From NCBI RefSeq assembly GCF_002763455.1, contig NZ_NIXK01000002.1:124001-188000 (forward strand): 64,000 nucleotides of DNA. The letters run 5' to 3'. The notes beneath the pieces are model-generated. The model did no database searches, had not been told where the DNA came from, and saw only the letters and a list, made by a program, of their open reading frames with translations. Numbering within the stretch: the stretch's first letter is position 1; every line of letters starts with the position of its first letter. This document shows positions 51,418 through 60,225 of the stretch, piece after piece. This DNA is from Lentibacillus sediminis (GTDB taxonomy: Bacteria; Bacillota; Bacilli; Bacillales; Amphibacillaceae). Position numbers and translations under genes: made by a program.

Positions 51418-52470
51418 TTGCTTCTTGAAGCTGTCATACTCACATGCAACTCTCATATAAAACAGGATAGAACGATAGCTGCCACCTACCATGTTCTTAC
51501 AGGCAAACGTTCCATTCAGACGCTTCAGGATGCCCATCTGTATGCATTGGAATCATTCTTCGGGACAGCAAAGTCATTAGATAAACAGGTTTTTGACAAA
51601 AAGGTGGACCAGTTAGCCCGGGAAAACCTGCTGAGGCAAACTGCACCTTCTGTTTATCAGGTGAGCAGCCAGGGGGAAGAATGGCTCAAGCACCATTCAC
51701 AACAGTTGCCAATGGCATACTTTAATGGACTGGCCTGCCATGAAGCAGGAAATTTGTTCGCCAAACGCCTGCTTCTGCTTGTGCAGACATTAACAAACAG
51801 CCAAAATAATCATTTTTCATTTATTCCTGTTGTGGACCATCAAGATGCCGAAAACTGGGTTCGGCAGTTTTACCAGGCCAACCGTTTCCAGGAAAACAAA
51901 TTGCTGCCACAGCTTTACAAGGAATTGTATCATTTACTGAAGCGGTTTTCCGACAGGGAGGCCGGCATGTTTGTAGATCGGCTGACAGGGTACAAAAACT
52001 ATGGGATGAGCAGGTTTCAGCTGGCTGAGAAATACAGCCTGCCGGAAGCAGATGTGCCGTTATATCTGCTTGCCATCACCCATCAAATGTTGACTCTTCT
52101 GGAAGAAGAAAATACAAAGTACCGGGTTTTAACATACATACGCAGTGATTTGCAGCAGTCACCGATGCTCACAAACTCTGCCGCTATTACTCAGCGACTG
52201 CTTCATCAGGGAAATACCATTTCACAAATAGCTGCAAAAAGACGTCTGAAGGAAAATACCATATATGACCATGTTGTCGAAATAGCCCTGTATGATGCGA
52301 ACTTTCCGACTGAGCATTTTATGGACAGGAACACTCATCTGGAAATCATCCATGCAATCAATCAGAAAAAGACACAGAAATTAAAACAGTTGAAGGAAGC
52401 TGTCCATGATGAAATCAGCTATTTTCAAATTCGCCTCGTATTGGCACGAACAAATCGCATAAAAAAGTGA
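51418..52470 (+). CDS. ypbB: YpbB, helix-turn-helix partner of RecQ
   Basis: A ~350-residue protein found directly before recQ/recS in Bacillaceae. The C-terminal part contains a helicase-associated helix-turn-helix (TQRLLHQGNTISQIAAKRRLKENTIYDHVVE), and the tandem order suggests it works with the RecQ helicase whose own C-terminus lacks such a domain. Role unproven. Start: TTG 51418 with AGGTGGT seven bases upstream gives LLEAVIL, which aligns with the start of B. subtilis YpbB; GTG codons at 51406 and 51409 are in frame but overlap that ribosome site. Confidence 0.82.
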   Translation: MLLEAVILTCNSHIKQDRTIAATYHVLTGKRSIQTLQDAHLYALESFFGTAKSLDKQVFDKKVDQLARENLLRQTAPSVYQVSSQGEEWLKHHSQQLPMAYFNGLACHEAGNLFAKRLLLLVQTLTNSQNNHFSFIPVVDHQDAENWVRQFYQANRFQENKLLPQLYKELYHLLKRFSDREAGMFVDRLTGYKNYGMSRFQLAEKYSLPEADVPLYLLAITHQMLTLLEEENTKYRVLTYIRSDLQQSPMLTNSAAITQRLLHQGNTISQIAAKRRLKENTIYDHVVEIALYDANFPTEHFMDRNTHLEIIHAINQKKTQKLKQLKEAVHDEISYFQIRLVLARTNRIKK

Positions 52471-52480
52471 GGGCTGCCCA

Positions 52481-54007
52481 TTGACGGAACAAGTGCTGGA
52501 GCATCAGTTAAAAAAATATTTCGCTTATGATTCTTTCAGGCCCGGACAGAAAGAAATCATTAGAAATGTATTAAAAGGTGAAAATGTACTGGGTATATTG
52601 CCTACCGGTTCCGGCAAGTCGATCTGCTATCAGCTTCCCGCGAGAATTTTGCCAGGTATTACAGTGGTTGTTTCTCCACTGATTTCTCTGATGATGGATC
52701 AAGTCAAGCAGTTAAGAGCAACAGGCTTCAAAGAAGTGGTTGCTTTAAACAGTTTTATGGATCCGGCAGAAAGAAAGAGAGTAATGAATCACCTCGATGC
52801 ATATAAACTGATTTATATCTCACCAGAGTTATTGCAGAAGGCGAAGATCCTCGATTCTTTTAAAAAGCAGATAATCAGTTTGCTGACTGTGGACGAGGCA
52901 CACTGTATTTCCCAATGGGGACATGAATTCCGGCCGGATTATCTAAAACTGGATAGGGTCAAGAGACAACTGGGCAATCCGCCGGTTCTTGCGCTCAGTG
53001 CAACAGCAACACCGGAAGTCCAGCAGGATATTGTGCAGCACTTAGCTATGAATGGCTGTGTGCGCCATGTTTACCCAATGGACCGGGAAAACCTTTCTTT
53101 TCTTGTGCAGGAGGCTGCAGATGATCAGGCAAAGCAGGCGATGATATCCGAAATTGCAGCCGAATTCCATGTACCCATACTTATTTACTTTTCAAGCAGG
53201 AATGATGCACAGGAAGTAGCCTCTGCTTTGGCGGATAAACTGCCAGATCGCAGGATTGCATTCTACCACGGGGGAATGGAACAGCTTGACCGCATTAGCG
53301 TTCAGCAGCAATTTATGAATTCTCAGCTCGACCTAATCTGCTGTACAAGCGCTTTTGGCATGGGAATAGATAAGTCTGATATTCGCCTCGTTATACATTA
53401 TCACCTTCCCCCGCAACTGGAATCATTTATTCAGGAAATTGGCAGAGCAGGGAGAGATGGAAGAAGGAGCGTCAGTTTACTGCTATTTTCGCCGAAAGAT
53501 ATGATGCTGCCCAAATCGTTCATTCAACATGAACTTCCACATCCGAAATCAATTTTCACTGTTTTCCGTCAGCTGAAAGAATTATTTCTGGCAGGTGGAG
53601 ACCTCCCACACAAGGAAGAAGAAACTGCCCAATTGTTTCAGCTAAACGAAATTCAATGGCGTTTTTTGCGCCAACAGCTGGAAAAGCATGGTATGATAAA
53701 GGGAAACAGGATTTTTTATAATGAAGCTGGCTGGGATGATCACTGTCAGGCTATAAAGAGGCAACGGGACGAGCGGGAATGGTTAAAAGAATCAAAACTT
53801 AGAGAAATGCTCGAGTGGATTCAGGAAAAAGGCTGCCTCCGGCGGAACCTGTATAAAAACTTTCAGGCTTCGTACCGGAGTGTAGAGAAACAATGCTGCA
53901 GCAATTGCGGATTTTCTTTTGCCGACTGGGATCCACAGCCGACAGCCAGACAGGAAGAAGCGTCCGGCAGCTGGGAAATCAAATTAAAAGAGCTACTTTT
54001 GAGTTAG
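52481..54007 (+). CDS. recQ: RecQ-family ATP-dependent DNA helicase (RecS/YpbC type)
   Basis: A 508-residue superfamily 2 helicase. Walker A is LPTGSGKSICYQLP (about 40-53), Walker B DEAH in TVDEAHCISQWGHEFRPDY, then SATATP, STGMG-equivalent CTSAFGMGIDKSDIR and QEIGRAGRDG. A C-terminal Cys cluster (KGCLRRNLY...CCSNCG) forms the RecQ zinc site. There is no HRDC domain, so it is the short RecS form. TTG 52481 follows GTGAGGG. Encoded 10 bases after ypbB. Confidence 0.92.
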   Translation: MTEQVLEHQLKKYFAYDSFRPGQKEIIRNVLKGENVLGILPTGSGKSICYQLPARILPGITVVVSPLISLMMDQVKQLRATGFKEVVALNSFMDPAERKRVMNHLDAYKLIYISPELLQKAKILDSFKKQIISLLTVDEAHCISQWGHEFRPDYLKLDRVKRQLGNPPVLALSATATPEVQQDIVQHLAMNGCVRHVYPMDRENLSFLVQEAADDQAKQAMISEIAAEFHVPILIYFSSRNDAQEVASALADKLPDRRIAFYHGGMEQLDRISVQQQFMNSQLDLICCTSAFGMGIDKSDIRLVIHYHLPPQLESFIQEIGRAGRDGRRSVSLLLFSPKDMMLPKSFIQHELPHPKSIFTVFRQLKELFLAGGDLPHKEEETAQLFQLNEIQWRFLRQQLEKHGMIKGNRIFYNEAGWDDHCQAIKRQRDEREWLKESKLREMLEWIQEKGCLRRNLYKNFQASYRSVEKQCCSNCGFSFADWDPQPTARQEEASGSWEIKLKELLLS

Positions 54008-54144
54008 ACAACATTAGACAGGCTAATTATTAATTGATGTCTCCATTATTTTTGCCGAATTCAGGTCTTCATATAGGCTCATTACCATGCATTCAATTTA
54101 CTTGAAATGTCATTCTTAACTGCTAAAAAATGAGGTGATTTGCA

Positions 54145-54417
54145 ATGACAGAAGAACACGGCCAAATACAGGAAAAGGAACAGGATAAAGCCACGGACAC
54201 CCTCGAACCCCTCGATGCCGCGGCAGGCCAGAAGAATGAGCAGGAAATTGATGTTCTCAACCTTCCACCAAGAAAAGAGGTACATGGCCAGAAAAACAGC
54301 ACCAGTCTAAAAGTAAGCAGACCACTTCTACGGTTTCTATTTGTGGTCGTTTTGCTGCTTGTTATACTGGCAGGGGCTTTTATTGTCTGGGGAGACGAAT
54401 GGCTGCCGCTGGTCTAA
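54145..54417 (+). CDS. Small single-pass membrane protein, possibly a short YpbE-like protein
   Basis: A 90-residue protein: acidic, Gln/Glu-rich start (1-40), LNLPPRKEVHGQKNS, a basic patch, then one membrane helix (LLRFLFVVVLLLVILAGAFIVW, about 62-83) and a short tail. Position after recQ and the pattern 'LPxRxxV...K...membrane helix' recall the N-terminal part of YpbE, but YpbE has a long outer part with a LysM domain that is missing here. It may be a shortened YpbE or an unrelated protein. GAGGTGAT precedes ATG 54145, so it is very likely translated. Confidence 0.65.
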   Translation: MTEEHGQIQEKEQDKATDTLEPLDAAAGQKNEQEIDVLNLPPRKEVHGQKNSTSLKVSRPLLRFLFVVVLLLVILAGAFIVWGDEWLPLV

Positions 54418-54625
54418 GCAAAAACGGGTTTTGGCGTTTTAAACTTTTATCGTTTTGCTGTAACTTGGGCATAATGAAATAACGTCCTGAGTGAGTACAT
54501 AATAAAAACACACGGAATAAAAATAGCTGTAACGTTCAACAATCAAGTGAAATGCATATACTGTAAATATGATCGGCAGATTTAGCTTCTGCCAGCAGAT
54601 TTCCATAGGCAAAGGAGGATGCTTT

Positions 54626-55204
54626 ATGCGTATTGAACGGGTAGCCGACGATCAATTCACGATATTTTTGACCTTTGATGATTTAATCGAAAGAGGGTTT
54701 ACGAGAGATGATTTATGGCAAGATGCGTCAAGTGTCCGTAGTTTATTCAGTGATATGATGTATGAAGCGAGTATCGAGCTTGATTTTGAACTGGAAGGCA
54801 TGCTGCTGGTTCAGGTGCATCTGATGCAGGCTCAAGGAATGCATGTCTATGTGACACAGAAATTAGAAGATATTGCCTGGGATGATGAATTTGTGGAAAT
54901 GAAGGTTACTCTTGATGAGAGCCAGGAATTGATTTTCTCCTTTGAAGATTTTGAGGAAGTCATCCAAGTTGCTGCTTCTTTATCAGCGCTTGCGATTGAA
55001 GGCGGTCAGGTTTATTATATGGAAGGCCGCTATTACATGTTATTGACGGAAACGGATCTAAAGGACCGTAATAAGGAAAACATCATCGCAATTATGTCAG
55101 AATATGCCAATGCCAGTATTGTGACATCATATCGTTTAAAAGAATATGGTAAAGAAATTGTTCAGCAATCAGCTGTAAAACAAATAACCGAAGCATTCTC
55201 CTGA
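54626..55204 (+). CDS. mecB: Adaptor protein MecA-type (MecB/YpbH)
   Basis: A 192-residue adaptor of the ClpC protease. The N-terminal domain (LTFDDLIERGFTRDDLWQDASSVRSLFSDMM) recognises substrates and the C-terminal domain (VYYMEGRYYMLL...IIAIMSEYANASIVTSYRLKEYGKEI) binds ClpC. It is the MecA paralogue found between recQ and gudB in B. subtilis (YpbH), with weaker effects on ComK but a role in competence and sporulation. AAAGGAGG marks ATG 54626; the frame is open to 54569. Confidence 0.88.
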   Translation: MRIERVADDQFTIFLTFDDLIERGFTRDDLWQDASSVRSLFSDMMYEASIELDFELEGMLLVQVHLMQAQGMHVYVTQKLEDIAWDDEFVEMKVTLDESQELIFSFEDFEEVIQVAASLSALAIEGGQVYYMEGRYYMLLTETDLKDRNKENIIAIMSEYANASIVTSYRLKEYGKEIVQQSAVKQITEAFS

Positions 55205-55279
55205 AAAGCTGTTTTCCATGCTGCCTGAAGAAAAAGACAAGAGCCTTTTCCAGACTGTCCGGAAAACGGCTGCTTTTCA
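55203..55279 (+). terminator. Two-helix hairpin after mecB
   Basis: GAAAAGC pairs with GCTTTTC and, further in, GTTTTCC with GGAAAAC, enclosing ~43 bases. There is no long T tract, so termination is only possible. Confidence 0.35.
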
Positions 55280-55322
55280 TTTATGGCAAATAAATGGGGC
55301 AAAAATAATTGGTCCGATTTTA

Positions 55323-55350
55323 TTGCATATTTACGATGAAAGTGTATACT
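55323..55350 (+). promoter_or_regulatory. Sigma-A promoter of gudB
   Basis: TTGCAT (55323-55328), 16-base spacer, TATACT (55345-55350), 60 bases before the gene. Confidence 0.65.
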
Positions 55351-55410
55351 AATCTCTGAGCACAGCAATTATTATATAAATATTTATTGAAATTTCTAGG
55401 AGGTAAATTC

Positions 55411-56691
55411 ATGGTAGCCGACAATACAACAGACTCTACCAAAAATGACAATATAAAAATGGATGTATTAAGTTCAACACGAACTGTTGTGAAAACAGCA
55501 TTGGAAAAATTGGGTTACCCTGATGAAGTTTTTGAGCTTTTAAAAGAACCGATGCGGATGCTGACAGTAAGGATTCCTGTTCGGATGGACGACGGTTCAA
55601 TCAAGGTGTTTACCGGCTACCGGGCACAGCACAATGATGCCGTCGGACCAACCAAAGGCGGGGTCCGGTTTCATCCGGATGTCTCCGAGGTGGAAGTCAA
55701 GGCTTTATCGATCTGGATGAGTTTAAAAGCAGGGATTGTCGACCTGCCTTATGGCGGGGGAAAAGGCGGAATTATTTGCGACCCTCGTGAGATGTCATTC
55801 CGTGAACTGGAAGGCCTGAGCCGCGGTTATGTAAGAGCAATCAGTCAAATTGTCGGACCTACAAAGGATATCCCGGCACCGGATGTGTTTACCAACTCGC
55901 AAATAATGGCATGGATGCTGGATGAATACAGCCGGATTGATGAATTTAACAGCCCTGGCTTTATTACCGGAAAACCGATCGTGCTTGGCGGCTCTCACGG
56001 AAGAGAATCTGCCACGGCAAAAGGAGTTACCATTGTTTTGAATGAAGCTGCCAAAAAGAAGGGGATCGATGTGAAAGGTGCCAGAGTTGTGATCCAAGGG
56101 TTTGGCAATGCCGGCAGTTTTTTGGCAAAATTTATGCATGAAGCCGGTGCAAAAGTAGTCGGGATTTCTGATGCATATGGTGCGCTGCATGACCCGGAAG
56201 GGCTGGATATTGATTATTTACTGGACAGAAGAGACAGTTTCGGAACAGTGACTAAACTTTTTAACAGCACCATTTCCAATAAAGATCTTCTGGAATTGGA
56301 TTGTGACATCCTTGTGCCTGCAGCGGTGGAAAATCAGATTACCGAAGAAAACGCACATAAAATTAAGGCAAGCATCGTCGTAGAAGCGGCAAACGGACCA
56401 ACCACCATGGAAGCAACCCGAATTCTCTCCGAACGGGATATTCTTCTTGTTCCGGATGTACTTGCATCTGCAGGTGGAGTAACCGTTTCTTATTTTGAGT
56501 GGGTACAGAACAATCAGGGCTATTACTGGACAGAAGAGGAAATCGATAAGAAGCTGCACGAAATCATGATTAAGGCCTTTAACTCCATTTACAACACAGC
56601 GCAGACAAGACGTGTTGACATGCGATTAGCGGCTTATATGGTTGGTGTCAGAAAAATGGCTGAAGCATCAAGGTTCCGCGGCTGGGTATAA
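55411..56691 (+). CDS. gudB: NAD-specific glutamate dehydrogenase
   Basis: A 426-residue Glu/Leu/Phe/Val dehydrogenase. Glutamate-binding Lys residues lie in TKGGVRFHP and LPYGGGKGGI; the catalytic Asp is in PAPDVFTN; the NAD fold has GFGNAGSFLA. It breaks glutamate down to 2-oxoglutarate and ammonia. SEVEVKALSIWMSLK shows no duplication of the three residues that inactivate GudB in B. subtilis 168, so it should be active. AGGAGGT before ATG 55411; frame open from 55387. Position (after ypbH, before ypdA) fits gudB rather than rocG. Confidence 0.93.
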   Translation: MVADNTTDSTKNDNIKMDVLSSTRTVVKTALEKLGYPDEVFELLKEPMRMLTVRIPVRMDDGSIKVFTGYRAQHNDAVGPTKGGVRFHPDVSEVEVKALSIWMSLKAGIVDLPYGGGKGGIICDPREMSFRELEGLSRGYVRAISQIVGPTKDIPAPDVFTNSQIMAWMLDEYSRIDEFNSPGFITGKPIVLGGSHGRESATAKGVTIVLNEAAKKKGIDVKGARVVIQGFGNAGSFLAKFMHEAGAKVVGISDAYGALHDPEGLDIDYLLDRRDSFGTVTKLFNSTISNKDLLELDCDILVPAAVENQITEENAHKIKASIVVEAANGPTTMEATRILSERDILLVPDVLASAGGVTVSYFEWVQNNQGYYWTEEEIDKKLHEIMIKAFNSIYNTAQTRRVDMRLAAYMVGVRKMAEASRFRGWV

Positions 56692-56719
56692 AAGTAAGGC
56701 TTGAACAAACTATATGACG

Positions 56720-56759
56720 AAAAAACTCTTATCATGTATAGTTGGATAGGAGTTTTTTT
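56720..56759 (+). terminator. Terminator after gudB
   Basis: AAAACTCTTATC and GATAGGAGTTTT pair (one G-T) around an 11-base loop, followed by TTTT. Confidence 0.88.
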
Positions 56760-56795
56760 ACTACGAAAAGCAGTAACATAAAGGAAGTGCGTGCA

Positions 56796-57773
56796 TTGCA
56801 GAAAGAACAAGTAGTGATTATAGGGGGAGGACCATGCGGGATGTCCTGTGCCATCGAACTGGAAAAACATGGCATCAAGCCCCTGATTATTGAAAAAGGC
56901 AACATTGTAAACACCATTTATCATTATCCCACCCATCAAACGTTTTTCAGTTCGAGCGACAAGCTGGAAATCGGCGGGGTACCATTTATTACGGAAAAAC
57001 AAAAACCGGTACGGAATCAGGCACTTGCCTATTACCGGGAAGTCGCAGAGCGAAAACAGCTGCGCCTTCATACATATGAGCATGTGACCGAAGTAGTTAA
57101 ACAGAGCGGAAAATTCGACATCCTTACAAAGAATTATTTTGGAAAGCTCAGTTCTTATCAGGCAGAGCATGTCATTATAGCCACCGGATATTATGACCAG
57201 CCTCATTATATGAATGTGCCAGGAGAAAATTCGCCAAAGGTCATGCATTATTTTAAAGAAGCCCACCCGTTTGCAGGCAAAAATGTAATGGTTATCGGCG
57301 GGAAAAATTCAGCAGTCGATACAACGCTGGAGCTTCACAAAGCCGGCGCGAATATCACCGTGCTTTACCGGGGGGAAGCTTATTCCAAAAGCATCAAACC
57401 ATGGATACTCCCTGAATTTGGTTCCCTTGTTCGCAAGGAAATTGTGCAAATGTATTTCCAGGCACAGGTTAAAAAAATAACCGACGATTACGTATATTTT
57501 TCTGCTTCCGGAGAGTCTTACAAAATTGAAAATGATTTTGTATTTGCCATGACGGGATACCGCCCCGATTATGCTTTTCTCAAACGGATCGGCGTGGAAG
57601 TTGAAACAGAAACAGGAAGACCAGTGCATGATCAGGAGACATATGAGACAACGATTCCAGGTCTGTATGTCGCAGGAGTTGTTGCAGCAGGGTACAATAA
57701 TAATCGAATATTTATTGAAAATGGCCGGTTCCACGGAGAGGCAATTGCAGAATCGATTGTTAATTCCAGATAG
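56796..57773 (+). CDS. ypdA: Bacillithiol disulfide reductase YpdA
   Basis: A 325-residue flavoprotein. FAD motif IIGGGPCG contains the conserved Cys14 known to matter in YpdA; THQTFFSSSDKLEIG and the NADPH motif VIGGKNSAVD follow; ATGYYDQP and GVVAAGYNNNRIFIENGRFHG close the fold. It reduces oxidised bacillithiol with NADPH, completing the cycle with bacilliredoxins such as BrxB encoded at the start of the window. TTG 56796 is the start because AAGGAAG sits eight bases upstream; earlier in-frame codons overlap the gudB terminator. Confidence 0.92.
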   Translation: MQKEQVVIIGGGPCGMSCAIELEKHGIKPLIIEKGNIVNTIYHYPTHQTFFSSSDKLEIGGVPFITEKQKPVRNQALAYYREVAERKQLRLHTYEHVTEVVKQSGKFDILTKNYFGKLSSYQAEHVIIATGYYDQPHYMNVPGENSPKVMHYFKEAHPFAGKNVMVIGGKNSAVDTTLELHKAGANITVLYRGEAYSKSIKPWILPEFGSLVRKEIVQMYFQAQVKKITDDYVYFSASGESYKIENDFVFAMTGYRPDYAFLKRIGVEVETETGRPVHDQETYETTIPGLYVAGVVAAGYNNNRIFIENGRFHGEAIAESIVNSR

Positions 57774-57793
57774 TGTCCGGCGGAATAACTTGA

Positions 57794-57822
57794 AAAAATG
57801 GCTGGGAGAACCAGCCATTTTT
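57794..57822. terminator. Bidirectional terminator between ypdA and ansA
   Basis: AAAAATGGCTGG and CCAGCCATTTTT with a 5-base loop between two converging genes; A and T runs serve both directions. The ansA stop lies at its right edge. Confidence 0.92.
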
Positions 57823-58792
57823 AATTGTCAGCAAAGGTTTTCTCTAGTTCTTTCAGATTGCTTGTATGCTCCAATTCAATCAGAAGTCTGATCCGTGCTT
57901 TCGGACCTGTTAGTCCATTGGCGAAAATCACGCCGAGTTCTTGCAGTTGTCTTCCTCCGCCAGCATAGCCATAGGTCGGCTGGACTATCCCCTGATAGCA
58001 TCGGGAAACAAGGACGACTGGCACTTGTTCACTCACAAGGGAGCGAAGTGCGCCTACTGTGTCTTTTGGCAAATTCCCCTGGCCAAGCCCTTCAATTACC
58101 ACGCCGTCCGGCTGTAGACCGTGAACGGCTTGAAGCAATCCTCCATCCATTCCGGCATATGCCTTTAACAAATAGACATTTTTGGAAATCCGGTCCGTAT
58201 TAGGCCTATTGTGTCTGGTCAAAATGGTATGATGAAAAATGATCGACTCTCTGGTAATAATGCCGATGGGTCCATATTGCGGACTTTGAAATGTTGCTAC
58301 ATTACTGGTTGACGTCTTAGTCACGTTGTTGGCGGTATGTATTTCATCGTTCATGACCACCAGCACTCCTTTGTCCCGGGCGTGATCATGTACGGCGGTT
58401 CTCACCGAGCTGATCAGATTATACAGAGCATCTGAGCCGATTTCATTGCTTGACCGCATCGCTCCGGTAAGGATCACTGGTTTGTCTGTTTCCAGCAACA
58501 AGTCCAGACAATAGGCAGTTTCTTCCAGTGTATCGGTACCATGGGTGATCACGACACCATCATAGGAAGGCAGCAGGCTTTCCAGACGTTTGGCCAGCTT
58601 TAGCATATGTGCAGGTGTAATCTGCGGAGATGGCAGGTCAAATTCAATTTGTTCCTCCACATTCGCATAGGTTTGTAAATGAAACTGCAGTTCACTTAAA
58701 GGATGCTTACTTGCCGGAATTACTTCTCCTGTTGCTTTATTCTCCAGCATGGAAATGGTTCCGCCTGTATGTATGATCAATATATTCTTCAT
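57821..58792 (-). CDS. ansA: L-asparaginase, type I
   Basis: A 323-residue cytoplasmic asparaginase. Catalytic Thr residues lie in HTGGTISM (near the N-terminus) and in THGTDTLEETAYCL, with the Lys of the second triad in TGAMRSSNEIGSD region. It turns asparagine into aspartate and ammonia. No signal peptide. GAGGGGATC before ATG 58792. Alone on the minus strand, convergent with ypdA and divergent from prsW. Confidence 0.92.
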   Translation of the reverse strand: MKNILIIHTGGTISMLENKATGEVIPASKHPLSELQFHLQTYANVEEQIEFDLPSPQITPAHMLKLAKRLESLLPSYDGVVITHGTDTLEETAYCLDLLLETDKPVILTGAMRSSNEIGSDALYNLISSVRTAVHDHARDKGVLVVMNDEIHTANNVTKTSTSNVATFQSPQYGPIGIITRESIIFHHTILTRHNRPNTDRISKNVYLLKAYAGMDGGLLQAVHGLQPDGVVIEGLGQGNLPKDTVGALRSLVSEQVPVVLVSRCYQGIVQPTYGYAGGGRQLQELGVIFANGLTGPKARIRLLIELEHTSNLKELEKTFADN

Positions 58793-58872
58793 GATGATCC
58801 CCTCTTTTTCTATTTTAATTATCTTGACTTAATGATACGATAAATACAAGAAAATTGGAAAGAGGTCAGGCT

Positions 58873-59550
58873 ATGTTCGCCATTTTGTCAGCCGGAATCG
58901 CACCTGCTTTTGCCCTGATGTCCTATATTTATCTAAGAGATCGCTTTTCCGAGCCGCTTGCTTTAATCATCCGAACTTTTCTATATGGTGCACTGCTCGT
59001 GTTTCCGATTATGTTTATCCAATATGCATTGACTGCCGAAGCTGAAAGCAGCAATGGCTTTATTCAATCCTTTTTGTTTGCCTCATTACTGGAGGAATTT
59101 TTTAAGTGGTTTATTTTTCTTTATGCCATTTATCAGCATACTGAATTTGATAAACATTACGATGGGATTGTCTACTCGGTGGCTATCAGTTTGGGTTTCG
59201 CAACGGTGGAAAATATACTATATTTATTTACGAATGGATTGGAGTATGCTATCACACGCGCGCTTTTCCCTGTCTCTTCCCATGCGTTATTTGGTGTGAT
59301 TATGGGTTATTATTTCGGGAAAGCAAAGATTTCCCCACTTCATGTAAAACGGAATATTGCACTTGCTCTTTTAATACCAGTGCTGCTCCATGGCATATAC
59401 AATTACATTTTGCACGATATTTCCAGCAACTGGCTTTATCTCTTGATCCCCTTTATGGCTGCTCTATGGGCTCTCGGACTGAGAAGAGTGAAACTAGCCA
59501 GTCTCCCGCATACACGGCGTCAGCTGCCAGAACAGAAAAAAGAGGCCTAA
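58873..59550 (+). CDS. prsW: Intramembrane protease PrsW
   Basis: A 225-residue membrane protein with about seven hydrophobic segments. The catalytic Glu74-Glu75 pair (SLLEEFFKW), the Glu in ATVENILYL and the His in SSHALFGV are the PrsW motifs. PrsW makes the first cut of the anti-sigma factor RsiW and so helps release sigma-W. Frame open to 58855; AAAGAGGTC suggests ATG 58873. Confidence 0.92.
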   Translation: MFAILSAGIAPAFALMSYIYLRDRFSEPLALIIRTFLYGALLVFPIMFIQYALTAEAESSNGFIQSFLFASLLEEFFKWFIFLYAIYQHTEFDKHYDGIVYSVAISLGFATVENILYLFTNGLEYAITRALFPVSSHALFGVIMGYYFGKAKISPLHVKRNIALALLIPVLLHGIYNYILHDISSNWLYLLIPFMAALWALGLRRVKLASLPHTRRQLPEQKKEA

Positions 59551-59586
59551 CCTTCTTTATACCAAGGTATAGAGGAGGTTTTTTAT
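59548..59586 (+). terminator. Terminator after prsW
   Basis: AACCTTCTTTATACC and GGTATAGAGGAGGTT form a long stem with a few mismatches and a short loop, followed by TTTTT. Confidence 0.88.
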
Positions 59587-59676
59587 TTTTCTTATTGTAT
59601 TTTTTCGTTTTTTTACTCGCATTTGATGAAAACTGCGACATAACCCGCCGTCCATTGTTGCGGAAATATTCGCGAC

Positions 59677-59802
59677 AGAGTGCTCGTTGATTTCCGCTGC
59701 GGGCATCCGCGCACCTTAGGGAACGGCTTCAGCCTCCTTGGAAGAAGTGCACTTCCTGCTCAGGTCTAGACTCGTGCTTTCCCGCAGGAGTCTGCTGCCC
59801 TC
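59677..59802 (+). repeat. Dispersed repeat, family B, copy 3
   Basis: GCTCGTTGATTTCCGCTGCGG, then CGCGCACCTTAGGG, CTTCAGCCTCCTTGGAAGAA, CACTTCCTGCTCA, GACTCGTGCT and CCCGCAGGAGTC, the same block order as copy 2. It directly abuts the left flank of family A copy 5. The gene-free stretch 59587-60225 is made of this copy, family A copy 5 and the sleB upstream region. Confidence 0.75.
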
Positions 59803-59878
59803 TGCTCCAATCAACCATCATAAGTGTATTGTTGTTCTTTTAAATTTAGCATTCAGTAAAGACGCAAACCACATCACC

Positions 59879-60006
59879 CAGCGGAGGAAATACCCCGAGA
59901 CTCCTGCGGGATCGGGATGATAAGCATAGGTGAGACCCCGCAGCGCGATAGCGCGAGGAGGCTCATCAGCGCCCGCGGAAAGCGAGGGGTATTTCCGCAG
60001 TGGCGA
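59879..60006 (+). repeat. Dispersed repeat, family A, copy 5
   Basis: CAGCGGAGGAAATACCCCG to GGGGTATTTCCGCAGTGGCG with internal GAGACTCCTGCGGG, AAGCATAGGTGAGACCCC, GCAGCGCGATAGCGCGAGG and CCCGCGGAAAGCG. Flanks CAATCAACCATCA on the left and ACGTCGCAGTTTAT on the right are shared with copy 4. Confidence 0.85.
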
Positions 60007-60158
60007 TCATGAAACCCACTGATTTACGTCGCAGTTTATGGATAGCGATAAAATCAACAAATCTTTTTTATATCAGCCTTTAATTAAATGATAGAAACCC
60101 TCTTTGCCTTGCTGCTGGGCGATGCTTGCCAAGGAATTGATACAATGAGGCAGATTTA

Positions 60159-60189
60159 TGAATAAAAAGGTCATTTGTTCAGAGAATAG
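60159..60189 (+). promoter_or_regulatory. Possible sigma-G promoter of sleB
   Basis: TGAATA (60159-60164) is a perfect sigma-G -35; 18 bases later GAATAGA only partly resembles CATACTA. sleB-ypeB is a sigma-G operon in B. subtilis. Confidence 0.4.
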
Positions 60190-60225
60190 ATAGCAGAACA
60201 CTCTAGAAAAGCAGGAGGATGGAAT

